Origin: an uncultured Bacteroidales bacterium
GTDB lineage: Bacteria > Bacteroidota > Bacteroidia > Bacteroidales > UBA11471
Reading direction: 5' to 3'
Length of the DNA: 64,000 bases
NCBI GenBank assembly: GCA_944325415.1
Contig: CALUZW010000008.1
Coordinates: forward strand, 34,384 to 98,383
This document shows, piece after piece, positions 34,414 through 42,005 of this stretch. The notes below the pieces were generated by a model that was not told the origin of the DNA, did no database searches, and saw only the letters and a program-made list of their open reading frames with translations. The first letter of the stretch is position 1. The number at the start of each line of letters is the position of its first letter. The position numbers and the translations under genes are program-made.

Positions 34414-34912
34414 TCCGCAGTCGTCGACCCTCTCGGTGCTTGATATTGTAGAGGGGACATCGGTCGACGGGGTGGGGTTACGCACCTCGATATACCTGGC
34501 CGGTTGCGAGAATGGTTGTGCCGGTTGTCACAATCCGCAGTCGTGGGACATCAGAAACGGCACTCCCTACTCGGTCGACGATCTTTTCGACATCGTGTGC
34601 CAGGCCGACATGAATGTAACCTTCTCCGGCGGAGACCCTCTCTTGCAGGCTTCGGCCCTGACCCCTCTGGCACGGCGCATCAAGGAGGAGGCCCGAAAGA
34701 CCATCTGGTGCTACACGGGATATTGCTTCGAGGCGCTGCTGAACCGTGGGCCGGCTCGGGAATTGCTGGCGTATGTCGATGTTTTGGTCGACGGCCCTTT
34801 CATATTAGCCGAAAGAGACTTATCTTTGCGTTTCCGGGGGAGTCGCAACCAGCGGCTCATCGACGTACCCTCTTCCCTGCGGGAGGGGCGTGTGATAACA
34901 TATATATTGTAA
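34391..34912 (+). CDS. nrdG: Anaerobic ribonucleotide reductase activating protein (radical SAM)
   Basis: A 173-residue activase that installs the glycyl radical on NrdD. The radical-SAM cysteines are in AGCENGCAGCHNPQSWD (CxxxCxxC spacing); GGDPLLQ is the SAM-contacting glycine motif. The start overlaps the end of nrdD. ATG at 34391 (23-bp overlap) is preferred, but ATG at 34370 is possible. It is the last gene under the B12 riboswitch unless purN, 15 bp downstream, is also included. Confidence 0.92.
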   Translation: MTASFTDNPQSSTLSVLDIVEGTSVDGVGLRTSIYLAGCENGCAGCHNPQSWDIRNGTPYSVDDLFDIVCQADMNVTFSGGDPLLQASALTPLARRIKEEARKTIWCYTGYCFEALLNRGPARELLAYVDVLVDGPFILAERDLSLRFRGSRNQRLIDVPSSLREGRVITYIL

Positions 34913-34927
34913 GAGATAAGAGTAGAT

Positions 34928-35524
34928 ATGAATATAGTTGTTTTTGCATCACATGGAGGTTCCAATTTACAAGCTGTCATCGATGCGGTGAAAGAGGGGC
35001 GGGTAGAGGCCTGTGTCAAGGCTGTCATCAGTAACAATTCGGGTGCATTTGCTTTGGAACGTGCCCGTAGGGAGGGAATACCGGCCTATCACATCAGCTT
35101 GAAGACCGAGGGCAGCGAGGAGGCCGTGTCGCAAAAACTCCTTGATGTCCTTGCCGAGAAAGAGACCGATCTCGTTTTGCTGCTCGGCTATATGCGCATG
35201 CTCCCCGTCGAGGTGCTGAGAAGATACCATCATCGGGTTTTCAACATACACCCTGCTCTCTTGCCCCGTCATGGTGGGAAAGGAATGTATGGTATTCGCG
35301 TGCACGAAGCGGTCATTGCGGCCGGCGATGCCGTGTCGGGGGTTACCATACACCGTGTCGATGAAGATTATGACCGTGGCGAGATTGTGGCTCAGGCCGA
35401 AGTGCCCGTTGAGCGGGGCGATACGCCCGAGACTTTGGCAGCCCGGGTATTGGAGCGCGAACATACGTTTCTCGTCGAGACCCTCTGTCGCATTGCCGCT
35501 CACGACATAGCGTTGGGCGATTGA
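34928..35524 (+). CDS. purN: Phosphoribosylglycinamide formyltransferase
   Basis: A 198-residue folate-dependent enzyme of purine synthesis that formylates GAR. Key blocks: VFASHGGSNLQAVIDA at the N-terminus, AVISNNSGAFALERA, LLLGYMRMLP, and the catalytic NIHPALLPRHGGKGMYG with SGVTIHRVDEDYDRG (His and Asp). It lies 15 bp after nrdG in the same direction and before a strong terminator, so it may share the riboswitch-led transcript and thus respond to B12; no separate promoter is obvious. Confidence 0.94.
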   Translation: MNIVVFASHGGSNLQAVIDAVKEGRVEACVKAVISNNSGAFALERARREGIPAYHISLKTEGSEEAVSQKLLDVLAEKETDLVLLLGYMRMLPVEVLRRYHHRVFNIHPALLPRHGGKGMYGIRVHEAVIAAGDAVSGVTIHRVDEDYDRGEIVAQAEVPVERGDTPETLAARVLEREHTFLVETLCRIAAHDIALGD

Positions 35525-35554
35525 TACAGCACGGGTGTTGCTGTCGTAAGATAC

Positions 35555-35592
35555 AGGGCCTGCCGGTCTTCTCCGGCAGGCCCTTTCTGCTC
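35555..35592 (+). terminator. purN intrinsic terminator
   Basis: A perfect 12-bp GC-rich stem (35555-35566 / 35573-35584, loop TCTTCT) followed by TTCTGCTCTCTT. The spacer to the next gene (35585-35797) holds no supported feature. Confidence 0.85.
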
Positions 35593-35797
35593 TCTTGCAT
35601 GTGCAGCTTCTTGTTCGGAGGTAGCCGCTGCCCGGAGAGAGACCTTTTTTTCACTGTTGCGCCGGTTGCCGTCGCGAGAGACAACGGTGCATCTCTGCGG
35701 CTTGCCTGGGAAAAACGTCTGCCGCATTATTTTTTTACGGAGTGGCACTAAACCTTTTCTGTCGCGTGCAGTCTAAACCTTCAAAAGCGAAAGTATC

Positions 35798-37663
35798 ATG
35801 AAAAGAAAATTTATAAGAGCGGCCATGTCGCTCGCAGTTTTGATGTGCCCTTCGGTGGCCTCGATGGCTTTTGTCCCCGAAAAACTCGATCGGGGAACGG
35901 TTGCCGTGAAGACTCCGGAGGGTATTTTTATCGGTTGGCGCAGCTTGTCGACCGACGGCGACAGTACATTCTTTGACCTGTATCGCGACGGCGAGAAAAT
36001 TAATCCCAAGCCGTTGTCTGTGACCAACTGGGTCGACAAGGAGGGGACCCCAACATCGCAGTATGTTGTGAGGACGCTTTGTGGTGGCAAGGAGATAGAG
36101 AATTCCCGACCCGTTACCCCGTGGGCACAACCCTATATGCGTATTCATCTCAACCGTCCGGCAGGAGGGGTAACGCCGCCTTTTCATGCGGTCAACCGGG
36201 GGCGTGAACTTGACCGTCCCAACGGGGAACCGTATCAATATTTTCCCGGCGATTGCAGTGTGGGCGATGTCGACGGCGACGGCCAGTACGAGATTGTGCT
36301 GCGCTGGGATCCCAGCAACTCCCGCGACAACTCGTTCCGCGGCTATACCGGCGAGGTCTATCTCGATTGCTACAAGTTGGACGGTACACAGTTGTGGCGC
36401 ATCAACCTGGGACGAAATATTCGCGCCGGAGCCCATTATACCCAGTTTATGGTTTATGACCTCGACGGCGACGGTCGTTCCGAGGTGGCCTGCAAGACAG
36501 CTCCCGGTACCATCGACGGCGCCGGACAGTATGTCCTACTCAATGGCGACGACCCGCAGGCCGATTACCGTACACCGGTGGGCGACAATGTAGTGGGTAC
36601 CATCATGGCAGGGCCCGAATATCTGACGGTTTTCGACGGCGAGAGCGGGGCTGCCCTTGCGACCGTGCCCTATCAGCCCGGTCGCGATATTACCACGGAA
36701 TGGGGCGACAACAATGCCAACCGTAGCGAGCGTTATCTGGCCTGTGTGGCCTGGCTCGACGGAAAACGTCCCAGCCTGGTCATGTGCCGCGGATATTATA
36801 CCAATGCCTATGTGGCAGCCTACGATTTCGACGGACGACAGTTGAAACTGCGCTGGCTGCACCGTTCCGAAGAGAAAGGCCGCGGTCTCTATGGCGAGGG
36901 GGCTCACAGCATCTCGGTAGCCGATGTCGATGGTGATGGTTGCGACGAGATTATCTTCGGTGCAGCTGCGCTCGACCATGATGGTACGTTGTTGCACCGC
37001 ACGGCGCTGGGGCACGGCGATGCCCTGCACGTTTCCGACTTGATGCCCGACCGTCCCGGATTGGAAGTATTTATGATACATGAAGAACGCGGAGGTGCCG
37101 ATGTGCGCGATGCTCGCACGGGAGAGATTCTTTTCCATGAAGACGACAATAAAGATACCGGGCGGGGTATTGCCGCCGACATCGACCCTCGCTATCGTGG
37201 ATTTGAGTTCTGGTCGCTGGCATCGTCGAATATCTACTCGACCGACGGTTTTAAGGTAATTGCCCGCGGACGTATGCCGGTCAACTTTCGAATCTACTGG
37301 GACGGTGATCTCTGCGACGAACTTCTCGACGGTACGCGCATCTCGAAGTGGAATATCGAGAAGAACCGCTGCGAGACCAGCATCGATTTCCGGGAGCTGC
37401 AACCGGTATCTTCTTGTAATGGTTCCAAGAGAACGCCATCGATAACTGCCGACATATTGGGCGACTGGCGCGAGGAGGTGATTTTGTGGGACCGTGAGAC
37501 CGCATCGGATCTGGTACTCTTCACGACAACGATTCCCACCTCGTATTGCATACCTACCCTTATGCACGATCCGGTCTATCGCATGAGCATCGTATGGCAG
37601 AATGTGGCTTACAATCAGCCTCCCCATCTCGGCTTTTATCTGCCCGACCGGTACGGCCATTAA
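35798..37663 (+). CDS. Rhamnogalacturonan lyase, polysaccharide lyase family 11
   Basis: A 621-residue secreted pectin-degrading lyase. The signal peptide (KFIRAAMSLAVLMCPSVASMAF) is followed by a fibronectin-like N-terminal domain and the eight-bladed propeller of PL11. Calcium-binding loops recur: VGDVDGDGQYEIVLRWDP, YDLDGDGRSEVACKTAPG and VADVDGDGCDEIIFGA. Other family blocks are SNSRDNSFRGYTG and GDWREEVILWD. It cleaves the rhamnose-galacturonate backbone by beta-elimination. No SusCD genes or other CAZymes are adjacent, so it stands outside a typical utilisation locus. Confidence 0.93.
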   Translation: MKRKFIRAAMSLAVLMCPSVASMAFVPEKLDRGTVAVKTPEGIFIGWRSLSTDGDSTFFDLYRDGEKINPKPLSVTNWVDKEGTPTSQYVVRTLCGGKEIENSRPVTPWAQPYMRIHLNRPAGGVTPPFHAVNRGRELDRPNGEPYQYFPGDCSVGDVDGDGQYEIVLRWDPSNSRDNSFRGYTGEVYLDCYKLDGTQLWRINLGRNIRAGAHYTQFMVYDLDGDGRSEVACKTAPGTIDGAGQYVLLNGDDPQADYRTPVGDNVVGTIMAGPEYLTVFDGESGAALATVPYQPGRDITTEWGDNNANRSERYLACVAWLDGKRPSLVMCRGYYTNAYVAAYDFDGRQLKLRWLHRSEEKGRGLYGEGAHSISVADVDGDGCDEIIFGAAALDHDGTLLHRTALGHGDALHVSDLMPDRPGLEVFMIHEERGGADVRDARTGEILFHEDDNKDTGRGIAADIDPRYRGFEFWSLASSNIYSTDGFKVIARGRMPVNFRIYWDGDLCDELLDGTRISKWNIEKNRCETSIDFRELQPVSSCNGSKRTPSITADILGDWREEVILWDRETASDLVLFTTTIPTSYCIPTLMHDPVYRMSIVWQNVAYNQPPHLGFYLPDRYGH

Positions 37664-37710
37664 CGGCCGACTCGTGTTGTAGCCGGCGGGGCGATGCCCT
37701 GGCAGCGTGA

Positions 37711-37752
37711 GCGGCAGAGGTCTCTTCATGAAGACCTCTGCCGCCCGTTGTT
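37711..37752 (+). terminator. Terminator after the PL11 gene
   Basis: A perfect 13-bp stem (37711-37723 / 37732-37744, loop CTTCATGA), 47 bp after the stop. The trailing sequence CCGTTGTTTAGG is only weakly T-rich. Confidence 0.7.
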
Positions 37753-37770
37753 TAGGCTTGTCGCATTTTG

Positions 37771-37785
37771 TGACACGAGGTGTCA
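37771..37785 (+). promoter_or_regulatory. Palindrome TGACAC-N3-GTGTCA, possible activator site
   Basis: A perfect 6+6 inverted repeat centred about 147 bp before the inferred start of cbpA transcription, a usual distance for enhancer sites of sigma-54 promoters. It shares the TGACA/TGTCA half-sites with the palindrome at 37884-37896. Confidence 0.45.
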
Positions 37786-37883
37786 AAATGTCGTTTCCTG
37801 CAATCTCTCTTTTCTTCTGTCTTTTTTGTTCTTGTTTCTGTAAATCAGTGTAATACATTCTGTTTCTGAGGCTGTTGTATGCC

Positions 37884-37896
37884 TGACAATTTGTCA
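37884..37896 (+). promoter_or_regulatory. Palindrome TGACAA-T-TTGTCA next to the -24 box
   Basis: A perfect 13-bp palindrome ending 2 bp before the sigma-54-like -24 element. The half-sites match those of the upstream palindrome, suggesting one regulator binds both. Confidence 0.45.
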
Positions 37897-37898
37897 AT

Positions 37899-37914
37899 CG
37901 GCACAGATTTTGCA
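37899..37914 (+). promoter_or_regulatory. Sigma-54-like promoter (CGGCAC-N5-TTGCA) for cbpAM
   Basis: CGGCAC (37899-37904), 5 bp, TTGCA (37910-37914): one mismatch to the TGGCAC-N5-TTGCA consensus, with the essential GG and GC dinucleotides separated by exactly 10 bp. It predicts a start near 37925 and a leader of about 56 nt to the cbpA ATG. No exact TAnnTTTG is present between here and the gene. Confidence 0.6.
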
Positions 37915-37980
37915 TGGATTAAGTCAGTATCTGTTTGCCCGAAAGGTAAACGGTACGGTAAAATAAAAAACAGAAACAAT

Positions 37981-38931
37981 ATGGCGTATATTGATTATTA
38001 TAGCATATTGGGCGTCGATAAAAACGCAACGCAGGAGGAAATCAAGAAAGCCTACCGGAAGTTGGCCTGTAAATATCACCCTGACCTCAATAAGACCGAC
38101 CCTCAGGCCACGGAGAAGTTCCAGCAGTTGAATGAGGCCAATGAAGTGTTGAGCGACCCTGAGAAGCGGAAGAAATACGATGCCTATGGCGAACAGTGGA
38201 AACATGCCGATGAGTTTGAGGCCCGTCAAAAAGCCTATGGCTCGCAAGCCGGCAACCATGAAGCCGGGGGAGGGGGTACCTATTGGTATTCGACCGACGG
38301 CACCCATTTCTCCAATGGATTCGGAGAGGGTGGCAGTGGATTCTCCGACTTTTTCGAGGAACTTTTCGGGAAATACGGTGCCGGAGCCTCTTCGGCCTCC
38401 GGGCGTCGTGCCCGCTATCGGGGGCAGGATATTCAGGCCGAGTTGCCTTTGACCCTGCGTGAGGCTGCGGTTACGCACCAGCAGACCTTTACGGTGGGTG
38501 GCGAGACCTTGCGTATCACGGTTCCTGCCGGTGTCGAAAACGGCCAGGTCATCAAACTCAAAGGTCATGGCGGAAAAGGTGCCGATGGGGCACCGGCCGG
38601 AGATCTCTACATTACCTTCGTGATAGAAGACGACCCGCAGTTCAAACGGAAGGGAAACGACCTCTACACCGACCTCAACATCGATCTCTACACGGCCGTG
38701 TTGGGTGGTGAGGTTGTTGTCCATACGCTCAACGGTCAGGTAAAGATGAAGATAAAACCCGGAATGCAAAGCGAGAGCAAGCTCCGACTGAAAGGGAAAG
38801 GATTTCCCGTATACAAGGAGGAGGGTGTTTACGGAGACCTTATCGTTATGTGCCATATAACGATACCCGAGAATCTTTCGGAAAAAGAGAGAACATTATT
38901 TGAACAATTACGGCAGTGCCGGAACAACTAA
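37981..38931 (+). CDS. cbpA: DnaJ-family curved-DNA-binding cochaperone
   Basis: A 316-residue type II J-protein. The J-domain occupies residues 1-70 with HPD in [11 protein letters not shown]; a Gly/Phe/Ser-rich linker follows ([24 protein letters not shown]). Two C-terminal substrate-binding domains follow ([35 protein letters not shown]). No zinc-finger CxxC repeats are present, which distinguishes CbpA from Dna[12 protein letters not shown] at 37981 is the start; the upstream in-frame ATG lies before the promoter. cbpM follows 12 bp later. Confidence 0.93.
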   Translation: MAYIDYYSILGVDKNATQEEIKKAYRKLACKYHPDLNKTDPQATEKFQQLNEANEVLSDPEKRKKYDAYGEQWKHADEFEARQKAYGSQAGNHEAGGGGTYWYSTDGTHFSNGFGEGGSGFSDFFEELFGKYGAGASSASGRRARYRGQDIQAELPLTLREAAVTHQQTFTVGGETLRITVPAGVENGQVIKLKGHGGKGADGAPAGDLYITFVIEDDPQFKRKGNDLYTDLNIDLYTAVLGGEVVVHTLNGQVKMKIKPGMQSESKLRLKGKGFPVYKEEGVYGDLIVMCHITIPENLSEKERTLFEQLRQCRNN

Positions 38932-38943
38932 AAATGCGTCGGT

Positions 38944-39246
38944 ATGTTGAACGAATACATTATCATAAAGGATTATTGCGAGAGTTGCCATGTCGAACCG
39001 GATTTCGTCTTCATGCTGGGCGAAGATGGCCTGATCGATGTTTCGGTCGTCGACGAGTTAAGTTGTTTCCCGGTTGCACAGCTGCCCGAGGTCGAACGGT
39101 ATGCCCATCTCTATTACGACCTTTCTATCAATATGGAAGGGTTGGGAGCGGTGCAGCATCTGCTCTCTCAGATTGATGAGTTGCAGAATGAGGTACGAAA
39201 ATTACAGAATGAACTCCGCTTTTACCGTTCTTTTGAGCGGGAATAG
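38944..39246 (+). CDS. cbpM: Chaperone modulator CbpM (MerR-like)
   Basis: A 100-residue protein following cbpA. It has the compact CbpM layout: an N-terminal region (YIIIKDYCESCHVEPDFVFML), a helix-turn-helix-like central part (LYYDLSINMEGLGAVQHLL) and a C-terminal coiled coil (IDELQNEVRKLQNELRF). CbpM binds the J-domain of CbpA and inhibits it. Sequence similarity is weak but length, coiled coil and pairing with cbpA agree. Confidence 0.8.
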   Translation: MLNEYIIIKDYCESCHVEPDFVFMLGEDGLIDVSVVDELSCFPVAQLPEVERYAHLYYDLSINMEGLGAVQHLLSQIDELQNEVRKLQNELRFYRSFERE

Positions 39247-39332
39247 GAACACAACGACAAAAAGAAGCAGAAGAGAGTGAATCCTGCTCTCACCCGAAGT
39301 CTTTTTATGGTTGTAAAGAAGTGTTTTATGTG

Positions 39333-39375
39333 AATAGGGAGCCGCACTGAACGTGCGGCTCCCTATTTTTTACTG
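39333..39375 (+). terminator. cbpAM terminator
   Basis: A perfect 15-bp stem (39333-39347 / 39353-39367, loop TGAAC) with a T-tail. It lies between convergent cbpM and the minus-strand nudix gene and could act in both directions. Confidence 0.92.
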
Positions 39376-39396
39376 ATAGACGATGCGGTGAATGTC

Positions 39397-39915
39397 TCAG
39401 CGTGAGGCAAGCAGACGGCGGAGCACCGTGCGGTATTCGTTCTCGAAATTAGGCGTAAACAATCCCGCTCCCAGATTCTTTTCAAGTTCGCTTATCGACC
39501 AGAAGCGGCCATATTCTACTTCGTCCCGGTCGGGGTGTATTTCACCGTCGTAAAGGGTGAAGAAGGTATGCACCAACTCCTTTTCTATCTCCGATTCAAA
39601 GATGTATTTCCCGATGAGAACCGGCTCGAAGAGTGTGATGCCCAGCTCCTCGCGGGCTTCCCGTCGCAGAGCCGTTTGTATGTTCTCGCCGTAGTCGACA
39701 TGTCCGCCGACGGCTGTATCCCATTTCCCGGGCTGGATATCTTTATGCAGGGCGCGCTTTTGGAGGTAGAGTTCGCCTCGCGAGTTGAACAGTTGGAGAT
39801 GCACTACCGGGTGCAGTATCTTGCTGCCGTTGTGGCACTCTCCGCGGGTGGCTTTTCCTATGGTATTGCCGCGTGGGTCGACAATCGGAAAAATTTCATT
39901 GGTATTGACGGGCAT
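39397..39915 (-). CDS. NUDIX hydrolase (YfcD/IDI-like)
   Basis: A 172-residue Nudix enzyme. The full Nudix box is present: GGHVDYGENIQTALRREA followed by REELGI, giving GX5EX7REUXEEXGU. The N-terminus (EIFPIVDPRGNTIGKATRGECH, HPVVHLQLFN) resembles YfcD and isopentenyl-diphosphate isomerase relatives. The substrate is unknown. It starts 5 bp after topB and is the last gene of the gtrA-GT-topB-nudix operon. Confidence 0.9.
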   Translation of the reverse strand: MPVNTNEIFPIVDPRGNTIGKATRGECHNGSKILHPVVHLQLFNSRGELYLQKRALHKDIQPGKWDTAVGGHVDYGENIQTALRREAREELGITLFEPVLIGKYIFESEIEKELVHTFFTLYDGEIHPDRDEVEYGRFWSISELEKNLGAGLFTPNFENEYRTVLRRLLASR

Positions 39916-39920
39916 GGCTT

Positions 39921-42005
39921 TTATGCTTGAACTTTATATGAGGTGATGGCTTGGCGCAGTGTTTCAGGGTCGGCTTCCGCCGGGCAGATGTCGAAACCGA
40001 GGCGGAAGTTGCAGCCCGAGCGCCACTCCGAGCAGCCGTAGGCACTTTTCCCTTTGACGACGCTGCCTTTTCCGCAGAGTGGACACACGAGCGGCGAGGC
40101 AGCCTCGGCCGCTTCTTTGGCCGCAGCCGTTTTTTTCTTACCCTTTAGGGCCTTTTCTTTTTTCGGTTTACCTTGGGCGGGTGTGGGCTCTTCGGGTTTG
40201 GTCTCGACGGTGATGGTACGGTAGGTCGTGTCGTTGCGCACGTCGTTCACGATTTGCGTAACCATGGTTTTCAACTCCGAGAGGAAGTCGGTTGCCTTGT
40301 ATTCACCCCGTTCGATGCGACGCAGCTTGTTCTCCCAGATACCTGTCAGTTCGGCCGATTTCAGCAGGTCTTCGCGTATCGTGCCGATGAGTTCGATGCC
40401 GGTGATGGTGGCCACGAGGTTTTTCTTCTCTTTGCGTATATAGTTACGTTTGAGAAGCGTCTCTATGATGGCGGCGCGGGTTGAGGGCCGACCTATGCCG
40501 TTCTCCTTCAAGGCATCGCGCAGGCTTTCATCTTCCACCAGTTTGCCGGCGGTCTCCATGGTACGCAGCAGGGTAGCCTCGGTATAGAGTTTGGGAGGCT
40601 GTGTCCATTTCTCGCTCAGGGTGGGAGTGTGGGGCCCGCTCTCTCCGGGGGTGAACTGTGGAAGTATCTTGTCTTCGTTGTCGTCTTTCTCTTTGTCGGC
40701 GGGGTCGCTCTCCTTCTCAAAGACCGCTCTCCACCCGGGGCTCAGAATCTCTTTTCCCGTAGCCTTGAACGCAACGCCGTTGACGTCGCCCAGCACGGTT
40801 GTCGTGGCAATCTTGCAATCGGGATAGAAGACCGCGATGAAACGCCGGGCCACCAGGTCGTAGACCTTTCTTTCCAGCTCGGTGAGGTTATTGGGCTTCA
40901 CCGGTGTGGGTATGATGGCGTGGTGGTCGGTAATTTTGCTGTTGTCGAAAACCTTTTTTGACTTGGGCAATTTTTGCAGGTTGAGCTGCCCGACCAGTGC
41001 CGTGTAGGCCGGTTGTGTGGCTACCGCTTGTAAGATGGCGGGACATTTGGGGTAAATGTCGTCGCTCAGGTAGGTGGTATCTACGCGCGGGTAGGTGGTA
41101 GCCTTTTTCTCGTAGAGGGCCTGAATGAGACGCAGTGTTTCGTCGGCCGAAAAGGCAAATTTCTTGTTACATTCGACTTGCAGGGAGGTGAGGTCGAAGA
41201 GGCGGGGGGCAAACTCTTTACCCTCTTTGCGGGTAACGTCGGTGACGGTAAAGGGTGCATTCTCGATTTCGGAAAGCCGTTTTTCTCCCTCCTCGACACG
41301 GGTGAAACGGCCGCTTGTTACCGAGAATACCGTGTCGCGGTAGAGTGTTTTTAGCTCCCAATAGGGCTGTGGTACGAAATTCTCGATTTCGTGCTGACGG
41401 TTGACGATGAGGGCGAGGGTGGGTGTCTGTACACGTCCGATGGAGAGTATCTGTCGGCGCTGGCCATACTTCATGGTGTAGAGACGGGTGGCGTTCATGC
41501 CCAACAGCCAGTCGCCGATGGCCCGAGAGAGCCCCGCCTCGTAGAGCGGTGCAAACTCTTCCTGGGGTTTGAGATTCTCAAATCCTTCACGGATGGCCTC
41601 CTCGGTCAGCGATGAAATCCACAACCGGTACACGGGGCAGTGGCACGATGCTTTCTGCATGACCCAGCGCTGTATCAGCTCTCCTTCCTGGCCGGCATCA
41701 CCGCAGTTGATAACGGCATCGGCTTTGGCAATGAGTTGTTCGATGACGGCAAATTGTTTCTCGATGCCTTTGTCGTCGATGAGTTTGATGCCAAACCGCG
41801 GTGGAATCATCGGCAGGTCCCGCAGCGACCACTGTTTCCATTGAGGGGTATATTCATGGGGCTCTTTCAGCGTACACAGGTGTCCGAATGTCCAGGTTAC
41901 ACAGTAGCCGTTCCCTTCGAAGAAACCGTCCCGACGAGACTTGGCCCCGATTACCTCGGCAATGTCTTTGGCCACACTGGGCTTCTCGGCAATGCAAACT
42001 TTCAT
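39921..42005 (-). CDS. topB: DNA topoisomerase III
   Basis: A 694-residue type IA topoisomerase that decatenates and relaxes DNA. The TOPRIM domain is N-terminal (VCIAEKPSVAKDIAEVIG; NCGDAGQEGELIQ). The active-site tyrosine region SIGRVQTPTLALIV and the TYPRVDTTYLSDDIYP block follow. A C-terminal zinc-finger-like tail holds CPLCGKGSVVKGKSAYGCSE. The start at 42005 overlaps the preceding glycosyltransferase stop as ATGA. A KKEKALKGKKKT-type basic linker precedes the finger. Confidence 0.95.
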   Translation of the reverse strand: MKVCIAEKPSVAKDIAEVIGAKSRRDGFFEGNGYCVTWTFGHLCTLKEPHEYTPQWKQWSLRDLPMIPPRFGIKLIDDKGIEKQFAVIEQLIAKADAVINCGDAGQEGELIQRWVMQKASCHCPVYRLWISSLTEEAIREGFENLKPQEEFAPLYEAGLSRAIGDWLLGMNATRLYTMKYGQRRQILSIGRVQTPTLALIVNRQHEIENFVPQPYWELKTLYRDTVFSVTSGRFTRVEEGEKRLSEIENAPFTVTDVTRKEGKEFAPRLFDLTSLQVECNKKFAFSADETLRLIQALYEKKATTYPRVDTTYLSDDIYPKCPAILQAVATQPAYTALVGQLNLQKLPKSKKVFDNSKITDHHAIIPTPVKPNNLTELERKVYDLVARRFIAVFYPDCKIATTTVLGDVNGVAFKATGKEILSPGWRAVFEKESDPADKEKDDNEDKILPQFTPGESGPHTPTLSEKWTQPPKLYTEATLLRTMETAGKLVEDESLRDALKENGIGRPSTRAAIIETLLKRNYIRKEKKNLVATITGIELIGTIREDLLKSAELTGIWENKLRRIERGEYKATDFLSELKTMVTQIVNDVRNDTTYRTITVETKPEEPTPAQGKPKKEKALKGKKKTAAAKEAAEAASPLVCPLCGKGSVVKGKSAYGCSEWRSGCNFRLGFDICPAEADPETLRQAITSYKVQA

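Noticed and set aside
32524..34485. 653-codon minus-strand ORF opposite nrdD
   Set aside because: Antisense to a clear class III reductase with all catalytic motifs.
35521..35751. 76-codon plus-strand ORF after purN
   Set aside because: It runs straight through the purN terminator and has no recognisable features.
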